Source: Gracilaria caudata (Eukaryota; Rhodophyta; Florideophyceae; Gracilariales; Gracilariaceae). From it: a DNA stretch of 43,658 bases. Positions 9,591 through 18,061 of this stretch are shown here, in pieces. Position numbers and translations under genes: made by a program. Where the stretch lies: contig JASCIV010000119.1 in NCBI GenBank assembly GCA_030374735.1, positions 1 through 43,658 on the forward strand. The letters run 5' to 3'. Position 1 is the stretch's first letter; each line of letters starts with the position of its first letter. The notes under the pieces were generated by a model that saw only the letters and a program-made list of their open reading frames with translations, was not told the DNA's origin and did not search any database.

Positions 9591-10930
9591 AAATGAAACT
9601 CGCAACTTGAACACTGCCCTTTAGGACGGACGTTCTGCCTCCTGCCCAGAGTACCAACAATCTTCTCTACTATCCCTTCTATCGTAGGAGGGGTGCCATA
9701 TATCACCTGACACGCTAGAGTACAGGGCGGCGCCATGCCCATAGACCGTCACTCTCGAGAATCGTGGTCCCCAAGAAAACATCGGCTTTCTCCGCTGGCC
9801 GGGTGACTCTATCGCCTTCGATTGTCGTCTTGGCTACGTAACAACCATTCCCCAGTGCCAAGTCCCTCCGGCACAGCGTGCTTTCAGGGGCCCTGAACAG
9901 CACGCTGTGTACGACTCGTAAGGATGCTACTCATGGTTTCTTGAGTGGCCAACGTGGTACATGCGGGAGCGCCTTGTCGTGGTGTGGCCCTCTGCCGACG
10001 GTCTCTAGAGGATGAACGAAGAGATTAATGGGAGGTCGAAGGCGATAAGAGTCGGTAGCGAAACGCTCTGCGGTCAAAAACATAAGAGTTCCAAAACTTT
10101 CTCGTCGTAGCCCAGTGAGCCTAGCACAGCTACTGATTAGTAGTTTGTGGCTGCGATATAGAGGTTTTATAGGTTGCAGGGTCTCTAGCAAACCCCGCGT
10201 ACGAGGAATTAGCGCACTCGTTTCGTAAACACAGAGGGAGAGAACATCGCAGGTCCGCCGGTGCCCGATCTACCTCAGAGCCACGAACCGGTAGCATATC
10301 ACCGGCTGCTGACCTGCCTCTCGACCAAGGCTTCCTCGTCCCCGGACATGCTCCCTGTCCTGGACATCCAGCGCAAGCTAGGTCCGCTGGCGATCGCGTA
10401 CCGCCACACAAGCCTGTCACCGGTCCCACAAGGTATGCGCAAGGATAGCAGGTCAGGGTGACTCTAAGTGCTCGGGGATGGCGTCCTCTCGTCGCACAGA
10501 AGCACGCCGTTCATCCGTATTCCTAGGATTCCGCGTTGGTCTGAAGCCCATTTGCTAGCATATCCCGTCACTAGTACCAGTTTCCGCTGTACAGCCAGCT
10601 CTACAATCGCGTGATGTACGCTAATCGTACCTACATCAGGTTCGCCGTCCCTCTTTCCAGCTAGATTAGAAAGGTAGTAGGTCGAGGGGATCTCACTCAG
10701 GCAGTGGAGCCGCATACTTCTGCCTGCCGTAGTAATAGCAAGGCCATCCTCATTCAGTGAGAGCCACGAATCGACGGGGCACCCAGACGACCACGTCGTT
10801 GCTCTGGATCCTAAGTGCCGTGGGCTCCACCGCTCAGCGGCTTCGGACTGGTTGACCACTTCCAACGATCGAGTCTAGTCCGAACAGGCACAGCCATCCC
10901 AGCACATCCAACATTCATCACACTCTGTAG
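9591..10930. other. Unassigned region, possible decayed mobile or foreign sequence
   Basis: About 1.3 kb of GC-balanced sequence. Several minus-strand frames are open in succession (10865-10464, 10429-10130, 10191-9931, 9903-9715), each broken by stops or frame changes. Short parts read like protein, for example GCYVAKTTIEGDRVTRP near 9840-9780, but no domain, splice pattern or family was recognised. A decayed mobile element or other pseudogene fits, but the region could also be non-coding. No joined reading frame is proposed. Confidence 0.3.
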
Positions 10931-11410
10931 CGCTTTGTGCACCTCGGTTCTAGCACACCTGCACCTACGCTCCTCTATTGTTTTACCACAGCATGGAAAA
11001 TGCCCAGGCTCGAGAATCTCAGGCCGCACCATGGCGTGTATATACGCCATCTCTGTCACATGTTGCGCACGCGGTGGGTCGGCACAACTCGACGAAAAGC
11101 TGAAAGGTCTCCCGTCAAGCTCTCACAGACAAGTTCACACTTTTCGGCGGCGCCGAATCGGCGCGTTTCACGTCAGAAGAGATGCTGCAAGGGTAAAAAG
11201 CTCTCTCTCTTCGTCAGCCGTCTCCTGCACTGCAGCAGCAGCCTGCCGCAACACGCGACATGCACATGCAACAAGCGCCCACGCTGGCGCCCTTGCCCCT
11301 ACGCGACGCTTCCATCGCTCTGCGCGCGCCGCATAACTCGTTGCCCCCACGGCTCCACCAAGGTGGCATCATCGAATGGGGTTTCGAAGAGCCGACATCG
11401 ACAACGCGAT

Positions 11411-13846
11411 ATGAAGTTCTTTGATGAGCTGAAGAGGAGGCTTGGTCCCTCCAAATCACATCTGTATACAGAGTTCATCATGTTCCTGAGTTTGTTCTCA
11501 CAACAAAGTGTTACTCGCGAAGAGCTACTTTACCTCACCTCTGAGATCCTTCGCGATGACCTGGAGGCGTACAACGACTTCCTCGATTATTTGGAGCAAA
11601 TGGCAAACAGCGGAGCGTCTGTGTTTGACAATGAGAATATCTCCTCTTCTATATCTTTCGAAGGCGAACCGTCTCCTCCGGATCAGGAACGGCTGAATTT
11701 CTTCAAGTCACATTCCATGACTGAAATTGCGATTGAGCATGGTGTTGAACTGCGCGGCTCGTATCGCCGCATTCCACCAGATTGCCCAGCACTCGAGTAC
11801 ACAGGGAGGTCAATGCACGAGCGTCGAACTTTGAACGATATGTGGATTAATGTGACGCGTGGTTCTGAGGATTATTCGTTTAAGTTCATGCGAAAGAACC
11901 AGAGCGAGGACAATCTGTTTCGCTGTGAAGATGATCGTTATGAACTTGATCTCGTGATTGAAACGAACGCGGCGACTATAATGAAACTTGAAACGATTGA
12001 AGCGACGATTTCTACATTGCAGGAGGGTGATAAAAAGCGTCATGCCCTTGCCCCGAATGCACTTTCACCTATCCACTTCAATGCAATTCAACGCATTTAT
12101 GGGGAAAGCGGGCCGGAGGTTGTGTCGCAGGTCAAACTGAATCCGTTTCTTGCAGTGCCAGTCGTTCTGAAGCGCTTGAAAGAGAAGGATATTTCATGGA
12201 GGCGAGCGCGAATGGAGATGAATCGCGTGTGGAGGGAAGTTGGTGAAAGGAACTTCCATCGTAGTTTGGACCATCGCAGCCCGAGCTTCAAAGCTGTCGA
12301 CAAGAAAGACCTCAGTGCGAAAAGCCTTTTGTCTGATATACTTGATCCCATCGGAAGTGTTGCTGCTCGTGATGCAGAAGTGACAAGAAACCGAGGATAT
12401 CATGTGGAGAATGGCGGCGGTGGATCAAATCACCGGAGCCAAGCTCTTGAAGCTGTAGCAAAGGCGGCCAAGAGATCCCCAGATGCGCCCCGTATGTTAG
12501 AGCTTCCTTTCGGTGCAGAAGACAATCATGGTGTTGTGTTTGATATCATGAACTACATTGTCGAGGAGAACTGCAAGGCTCACGTTGCTGAATTTCGTGG
12601 CTTGATTCGTGCACTCTTTGGAATCTTGCCTACTGCTGAGAGCAGCGCAAACTCCGATAATCTTGCCACAAACAAGGTCCCAACGCTTTACGGAGACGAT
12701 GCCGTTTACCTGATGTTTAGGCTGTATAACTTTGTCTTTGAGAGGATAGAAATTGCAAGAACGTTAGCCCAGGAGCAAGTGGCTGACAGGGAATGGAGAC
12801 AAGAAATGAACGAGGAAGGGGAAAAGAGGCTCTCAATACGGACGCACGGGCTAGATATCGAATGTAAACCCTGGCACATAACAAAGGGCTTAAACGGAGC
12901 TGAAATTGATAATAAGTTCAAGCTGGGTCCTGAAATCGAAAGCCCAGAGGAGATTTTCGACGCCTTTGTGGGTCACACAAAAGCATTTGCAAAGGGGAAG
13001 CTTGAGTGGGCAAAATTTGAAGACAAACTCCGTGTGCTGCTGGGCTCCGATTCGTATTGTTTATTCACCATTGACAAAGCCTTTCAGAAACTTGTCAAAG
13101 CAGTCGAAACAGTGTATCAGAAGGACAGTCGTTCACGTCCATTTTGCGAGATGTTCATGAGGACTCAATCACGGCTTCAACGGTGCAAGAAGAACAACGC
13201 TAAGCTTTTCGAAGAGGGGTGTGATTTGGTCCAGTCTGTAGCGGTTTGTAGACATATCGTTGAAGCTCGTGATCCTGGATCAACATTGATGAGATTCCAG
13301 ACGGTGGATATGGAAAAGGATGTGAAGCAATTGAGGATCAGTGTTGTTGGACATACAACTGATGAAGCCGGTATGGCCTCTATAGAGAAGGAAATTGAGC
13401 TAAGGGACGAGTTTTTAGAATTCTGTAGTTCATTTGGAGACTGCAAAAGACATCAGAAGGTATATGGAGAAGAGAATGACGAGGAGGCAATGGGTGCGAG
13501 AGAAGCGAATGATACGGGCAGAAAGCGTGCACGATCTGAGAACGAATCTTCTGAAATTCCGACGAAGCGAAGGCGGAGACACGGCCCACAATTTCTTCGT
13601 TTCATTGGAAACCCGGAGGAAGCTGCGAAAAGACTGCAACGCTCTCAACCTGTAGTCCAGAATAATCTTTTCTGTACTCTCAAGGAAGATGGAAGAATGA
13701 AATACGTGGCTGGGACATCTGACTTCTTTATGAACTCATCAAAAAGATTCAGGTTTGTGAGCACCGATAAGGATCGAGAGAGAGAGAACGAAAGAAGCTC
13801 ATGGGCTCAACGTATGCGGGCTAATATGAACATGGACATATCATGA
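11411..13846 (+). CDS. SIN3 transcriptional corepressor, short form with one PAH domain
   Basis: From the ATG at 11411 the product is 811 residues. Residues 1-66 form one paired amphipathic helix domain most like PAH3 (MKFFDELKRRLG, then YTEFIMFLSLFSQQSVTREE). Residues about 113-210 form the Sin3 HDAC-interaction domain (SYRRIPPDCPALEYTGRS, LNDMWINVTRGSEDYSF, LFRCEDDRYELDLVIE). The Sin3 C-terminal domain follows (TLYGDDAVYLMFRLYNFVFE near 424-443, and VVQNNLFCTLKEDGRMKYVA near the end). SIN3 scaffolds the histone deacetylase complex in the nucleus. PAH1 and PAH2, which bind transcription factors in animals and yeast, are absent from this frame and not seen upstream. The frame stays open upstream to 10937, but that part has UTR-like composition. 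Missed 5' exons remain possible. Confidence 0.88.
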   Translation: MKFFDELKRRLGPSKSHLYTEFIMFLSLFSQQSVTREELLYLTSEILRDDLEAYNDFLDYLEQMANSGASVFDNENISSSISFEGEPSPPDQERLNFFKSHSMTEIAIEHGVELRGSYRRIPPDCPALEYTGRSMHERRTLNDMWINVTRGSEDYSFKFMRKNQSEDNLFRCEDDRYELDLVIETNAATIMKLETIEATISTLQEGDKKRHALAPNALSPIHFNAIQRIYGESGPEVVSQVKLNPFLAVPVVLKRLKEKDISWRRARMEMNRVWREVGERNFHRSLDHRSPSFKAVDKKDLSAKSLLSDILDPIGSVAARDAEVTRNRGYHVENGGGGSNHRSQALEAVAKAAKRSPDAPRMLELPFGAEDNHGVVFDIMNYIVEENCKAHVAEFRGLIRALFGILPTAESSANSDNLATNKVPTLYGDDAVYLMFRLYNFVFERIEIARTLAQEQVADREWRQEMNEEGEKRLSIRTHGLDIECKPWHITKGLNGAEIDNKFKLGPEIESPEEIFDAFVGHTKAFAKGKLEWAKFEDKLRVLLGSDSYCLFTIDKAFQKLVKAVETVYQKDSRSRPFCEMFMRTQSRLQRCKKNNAKLFEEGCDLVQSVAVCRHIVEARDPGSTLMRFQTVDMEKDVKQLRISVVGHTTDEAGMASIEKEIELRDEFLEFCSSFGDCKRHQKVYGEENDEEAMGAREANDTGRKRARSENESSEIPTKRRRRHGPQFLRFIGNPEEAAKRLQRSQPVVQNNLFCTLKEDGRMKYVAGTSDFFMNSSKRFRFVSTDKDRERENERSSWAQRMRANMNMDIS

Positions 13847-14652
13847 CCAAAGATCAAAACACTCTCGTACATCGTAACATGGGCCAAGGTTATCGGTTGA
13901 TAGACAGATGTCAGGCACCAAGAGGAGCCTCCGGCTCAGCGTACAACACAGTGCGTCGTAAGTCCTCTCTCGATTTCGAAACATCATCTCATTTACATAG
14001 CAACCACTGTTCATGCATAGGCATTTAGCCCACTACAACATTGAACCACCCTTATTTCCTCCGTGCACCACTTACTCGTTGAGGTCGCCAAAATCCTCGA
14101 GCTTGTAAACAGAGAAGACTAACTTTGACAATCTTTTTGCTCATCCGAAGGGGAGGAGGCATAATGATCGCAGATAGTCTGTAACTTGCATTTCTCATCG
14201 CTAAGTCGTAGATCTTGTAGGCCTTGGAGGCTTCAACTTCTCAGGGCCGAAGGCGTTCTCTATCTCGTTTTCGTCCGTACGTTCGCTCTTTTCAAGCCTG
14301 CACTTCTCAAATTCATTAATGCGCATATGCCCGCGAATGCTTGTTTTTCGTGACAGAGTGAATCGTAAGACCTGAAGATCTCGTTCAGAGCGATGTTGAA
14401 CTTCGTCACTGCAACTTCTGCTGCAGAAGCAAATGTTCTCGATCAGCTATCGCGCTACAAATCGCCGGTGAGGTATAGTATACCTCATCGGCGAAGAAGA
14501 CGTGAACAAGCCAGAAATCAGCAAACAAAGGTTTGCTGCAAGCAAACGCGCGTCATAGGATACCCTGGTACTGTACCTTACGTTAATCGTTTTGTCATGC
14601 CACAACATCATGATGATCATGATGATTCTTACCAGTAATAAGATTGCACGAA

Positions 14653-14685
14653 TGTGACCCCTATTGTGACCCCTATTGTGACCCC
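14653..14685 (+). repeat. 12-bp tandem repeat, 2.75 copies
   Basis: tgtgacccctat occurs at 14653 and 14665, and a partial third copy starts at 14677. Confidence 0.85.
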
Positions 14686-14707
14686 CTGAAAAGAATGCAG
14701 ATATCTG

Positions 14708-14763
14708 TTTTGTACGTCCAAACCCCTGCACCAATGGTAATCAATCGTTTTGGACGTCCAAAA
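14708..14763. promoter_or_regulatory. Paired ACGT-core elements, possible bZIP sites
   Basis: TTTTGGACGTCCAAAA at 14748-14763 is a perfect 16-bp palindrome with a GACGTC core. A related imperfect copy, TTTTGTACGTCCAAAC, is at 14708-14723. ACGT-core palindromes are typical bZIP targets. They lie about 290-345 bases before the DUF6818 ATG. Binding is inferred. Confidence 0.4.
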
Positions 14764-14810
14764 ACTTTGAATAGCGCTCTGCTCGAAAGTGGAGCAGCTA
14801 CACAGGTCTG

Positions 14811-14848
14811 CGTGTTCACGCGCTCAGCGCGCTCAGCGCGTGAACACG
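14811..14848. repeat. Perfect 14-bp-arm GC-rich hairpin
   Basis: CGTGTTCACGCGCT (14811-14824) pairs exactly with AGCGCGTGAACACG (14835-14848) across a 10-base spacer that itself contains AGCGCGCT. A CACGTG E-box overlaps the right edge (14845-14850). Confidence 0.9.
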
Positions 14849-15053
14849 TGTGACATGTGTTATTGGCAGCGTGATGATGATTTTGTTTTGCTTTCATCAA
14901 ACGCACGAGAGCCAAATCGTCAAACCGCCACAAAGACTTCGAATGCTGCAAGTTCACCTCCAACATCCGACCACTTTCACATTTGTCGTTCACCACTTAT
15001 TCCGCCTCGCGACGCTTATCCCAGTCTTCCTTACGTAACTTGAGCAACGGTTA

Positions 15054-15974
15054 ATGGATGCTCCACATATCTCAAACGTCAAGGGCCCCAACCAACCCCC
15101 TGAACAGGCCTCTAGTACTCCACAGCGCACATTGCGCCCCATAGCGTGTCGCCCTGCCCCATCGGTCGCCATCATTCCCGTTCCATACACGGATGCCCCA
15201 CAGCCTCAACCAATTCTTCCGTGCAAAGATGTCAGTCCGAAGCCTAAGGATAGCAAAGAGAGAAAGTCTCGAGCTGGGGCACCAAACTATTCGACGGAGG
15301 ATGTGGCAGCGCTGCTCACCATCGTGGAAGAGATCGAACCGACGGGAGCTGGAAACTGGGCAATTGTTGCTCTTAGGTTCTCGGAATGGGCTTTGGAGAA
15401 CGAAAGACCACATAGGGAACACATTTCGTTGCGTAATAAGTTTGATAAGTTGGCCAATACAAAGATGAAGGCCTGCGATCCGGCTTGTCCAGAGACTGTT
15501 CGTCGCGCGAAAAGTATTGCGCGTTCCATTCATAACAAATATGCTTCTATGATGATGGAGCATGAGGGGGAAGACGAAATTCAGAACAATCGCGTCAAGT
15601 CCAAGCATGAGAACAGGGGCGCTGCAGACCAACCTGATTCAGACATAGAAGATGCTGAAGTGTTTATAACACGCGCTAAGAAACGGAAGAAAGGGGCGCA
15701 TGGAGCTATTGTGAAACTGACAGGTGAAGAATTGTTGGTAAATTACGTGGGTCAAATGACCAGACACATGGGCTCAATAGCCAAATCACTTGCGACGGAG
15801 ATGTCTAAGAGCTGTGAAAAAGATGCTGCGCGTCTGTCTAAAGAAGATATCAATGAAATTGTGAAACGAGAAGTCCGCGAGAGTATGCTTGTCACCAACA
15901 ACATTCTTGCCAAAATGAACCTGATGCTGGAGAACATCAGTGCGAAGCTGAATGGGTCACAGTCTGGGGTGTGA
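15054..15974 (+). CDS. Myb/SANT-like DUF6818 protein
   Basis: A 306-residue single-exon protein. After a Pro-rich N-terminus, residues about 77-165 form a Myb/SANT-like domain of the DUF6818 kind: RAGAPNYSTEDVAALLTIVE, then GNWAIVALRFSEWA, then RNKFDKLANT and CPETVRRAKSIARSI. An acidic stretch and a basic AKKRKKG nuclear-localisation-like motif follow. The last 80 residues are helical with coiled-coil potential (KSLATEMSKSCEKDAARLSK). The domain resembles trihelix/SANT DNA-binding folds and is recalled from red algae and oomycetes, sometimes near transposons; its function is not established. It precedes PSF3 on the same strand with a 442-nt gap. A decayed second copy of the domain lies at 41854-42178. 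Confidence 0.78.
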   Translation: MDAPHISNVKGPNQPPEQASSTPQRTLRPIACRPAPSVAIIPVPYTDAPQPQPILPCKDVSPKPKDSKERKSRAGAPNYSTEDVAALLTIVEEIEPTGAGNWAIVALRFSEWALENERPHREHISLRNKFDKLANTKMKACDPACPETVRRAKSIARSIHNKYASMMMEHEGEDEIQNNRVKSKHENRGAADQPDSDIEDAEVFITRAKKRKKGAHGAIVKLTGEELLVNYVGQMTRHMGSIAKSLATEMSKSCEKDAARLSKEDINEIVKREVRESMLVTNNILAKMNLMLENISAKLNGSQSGV

Positions 15975-16125
15975 TGCGATTGTACGCATTGTTATGACAC
16001 CAGATCATTTGCGAATGGCTCTAATGGTCTCAGGCAGTCCTCATGTCATAGAACCTCTACCCTCTTTTTTAAGCTTAGGTCGAAAAGAGCCGAAGCGGGG
16101 CCGCCAATGTGGATGTGCACTTTCC

Positions 16126-16222
16126 TTTGGCGCCTTTTGTCGAAGTCACCGTCTATTTTAGGAACTGGTAGACGCGCCAAAATTTGAAGTGCACCAAAAT
16201 GGCGCGCTGTGTTTTTGGCGCC
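16126..16222. promoter_or_regulatory. Three E2F-like sites upstream of PSF3
   Basis: TTTGGCGCC (16126-16134), GCGCCAAAA (16174-16182, TTTTGGCGC on the minus strand) and TTTTTGGCGCC (16212-16222) match the E2F consensus TTTSSCGC. They lie 195-290 bases before the PSF3 ATG, within the 442-nt gap after the DUF6818 gene. The matches are seen; E2F binding is inferred. Confidence 0.65.
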
Positions 16223-16416
16223 TACGAAATACGAAGGCATCCGAAAACACAAAGTGCCATTTAGATTCAGCTTCACCTCCCACAGCCATCCGCGCCGCTT
16301 CCCTCCCAACCCGTACTGCCCCTCCCGGCTCTGCCATTTACTGCCCCCATCGATTCAGGCACATTCAGTCTTTTCTGAACCTGTCCGCGCACTCCCTAAT
16401 CGAATTGTATCGCAGC

Positions 16417-17076
16417 ATGGAGGATTACTTTTCAATCGACGACATTCTTGCTGGTGACCATCGCATCTTCACTACATTCCTTCATGAGGGCTATAACCTC
16501 GGTTTCCTTGACCCTATGGGTGTCTCAGAATGGAACGCCTCACACCGAACGCCGGAAGAACTGGAGGACAACCCGAACATTGACAAGGATATGCCACAAG
16601 GCATGCGAGTAGCCCTGCCTTTTTGGCTCGCCCAAAGTCTTCTCACTCGGAACTTCGTAAAACTCGAGCTACCAAGATGCTATGGGAAGCAAGTGAGACA
16701 GGCTCTGCGCGCCGATACGCGTTCAGTGGATCTAGCTGCAAAGTGCAGCTCGTACTTTGCTTTAGGTGTACAGCTCGCCAAGCTGATTGTTGATGTGGCC
16801 TTGCCAGGTGTGCTTGTCCGGGCGTTTGCAGCTCGGTGTTGGGGAATTGCTGACTCTGCGGCTTTTTCGGGGGACAAAGGGGCTTTGGCTATGAAAGGGC
16901 TGGATTGGCTTGAATGCGAGCTGTTTCAGGAAGCGCATGCCATGGCTGTCGCTATAAGAAGGTGGAAGGAACGGCGCAGCGATAGAATATCTGCGATGAA
17001 CAACGTGCTGGGCAAGAGACCACGGGAAGAACTCGGTAGTCCGGTGACACCGTCAACTCGTCCGCGAACAAGCTAA
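16417..17076 (+). CDS. PSF3: GINS complex subunit PSF3
   Basis: A 219-residue protein starting MEDYFSIDDILAGDHRIFTT, the typical PSF3 opening. It continues with NLGFLDP, then MRVALPFWLAQSLLTRNFVK and LELPRCYGKQVRQALRAD, matching the GINS A-domain, and a helical C-terminal half. Length is normal for PSF3 (about 200). PSF3 with PSF1, PSF2 and SLD5 forms GINS, which with CDC45 and MCM2-7 makes the CMG replicative helicase in the nucleus. The frame is open upstream to 16189, but conservation and the E2F-like sites there argue for the ATG at 16417. The tail contains KRPREELGSPVTPSTRP, with an SP and a TP site that could be CDK phosphorylation targets (inferred). Confidence 0.9.
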   Translation: MEDYFSIDDILAGDHRIFTTFLHEGYNLGFLDPMGVSEWNASHRTPEELEDNPNIDKDMPQGMRVALPFWLAQSLLTRNFVKLELPRCYGKQVRQALRADTRSVDLAAKCSSYFALGVQLAKLIVDVALPGVLVRAFAARCWGIADSAAFSGDKGALAMKGLDWLECELFQEAHAMAVAIRRWKERRSDRISAMNNVLGKRPREELGSPVTPSTRPRTS

Positions 17077-18061
17077 GCGACAGGGGTCTGGAAGCAAAGA
17101 TATGTATCAGAATCACAGCAGAGTTGGGATTGCTCAAACTCGGTTTTCGATTTCATTCTTTCCTTTGATGCGTGTCAGGTACAAAAGTTCTCAAACCTTT
17201 TTGGTTTGGGAGGGGGGAGGTTTGGAGAACACTGAAGTTCTGCAGCACCGGACCCCTAAAAGGTTATGATGCGCTGCAGATGAAATCGACTATGTACAAC
17301 ACTGAACTCGGTGTCGATATGTAGGCTTTCTGCCCTTACATTCATCTTTATTATAATCTTGGACGGAGATGAAGGAGATGTGATAGCAGCGCACTGCACG
17401 GCGCGACGCTTTCAACCATTGCGAAGGAGCCTGAACTGCACCTTGAGCTGGATAGCTTCCGTTCTGTGAGAGTTGTTGGCACGGCGGAATTCGAGGCAGA
17501 GAGAGGATGATTTATTTGGATTCTGGAGTGGCCGGTGAGTTCAACCAGCATCAACGCTTCTTCCTAAACATCCGCCGTTCTGTCGCTCGCGCCCAAGCAA
17601 TTAGGGTAGGCCCGCTTTCTTCCATGCCCACACCGCGTGCCCTAGGAGCGGTGAGGTCCTTGTGCGACTCATTGAACGCTTAAGGCTCTAACTTATGGAA
17701 CAGGACAGAGTGTTGGGCTCGCGTCTGATCTTTGTCTCTTACAATTCCGAAGCCACAGGAATCGTTCAGAGAGCTCATTGAGTGGGAAAGAAACGGTTAC
17801 GATAGATTTTGGAAGCAACCTCAAATGCGCATTCTCGCTTCCACCACTAAGCACTCAACGTTTCGAATCTTGGCCTATCTGTATTTTCCCACTGGTTCTC
17901 ATGGGGCGACCCCAGCATTTCATGTGAAGTACTTTCGAACAACTCAGCTTTCCTGGCGAGGCATACTGAGTGAGGTTTCCGTCGCTATGGCAGTTCAAAG
18001 GCCGAAAGTATGCCCTCCCTGAAATTTGCTCACTTGCCTTTGTAGGCCCGGGCACCCTTCG
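17077..18061. other. Intergenic between PSF3 and LeuRS 3' ends
   Basis: A few short stretches look protein-like on the plus strand, for example GYDALQMKSTMYNTELG near 17260, ELHLELDSFRSVRVVGTAEF near 17435-17495 and ELIEWERNGYDRFWKQP near 17770, with possible splice sites (gtgagt near 17534, aacag near 17699). They could not be joined into a consistent gene and no family was recognised. A small multi-exon gene cannot be excluded. Confidence 0.35.

Larger units (their letters stand above)
13847..15053. other. Intergenic between SIN3 and the DUF6818 gene
   Basis: No gene is supported. The distal 400 bases hold several separate repeats: a 12-bp tandem repeat (14653-14685), a TTTTGGACGTCCAAAA palindrome with an imperfect copy, and a GC-rich hairpin (14811-14848). 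Confidence 0.55.

Noticed and set aside
10464..10865. Ty1/copia polyprotein remnant
   Set aside because: No protease, integrase or RNase H motif could be matched in any frame.
10937..11410. N-terminal extension of SIN3 from the upstream open frame
   Set aside because: Cys/Arg/Ser-rich sequence without PAH character; probably leader sequence.
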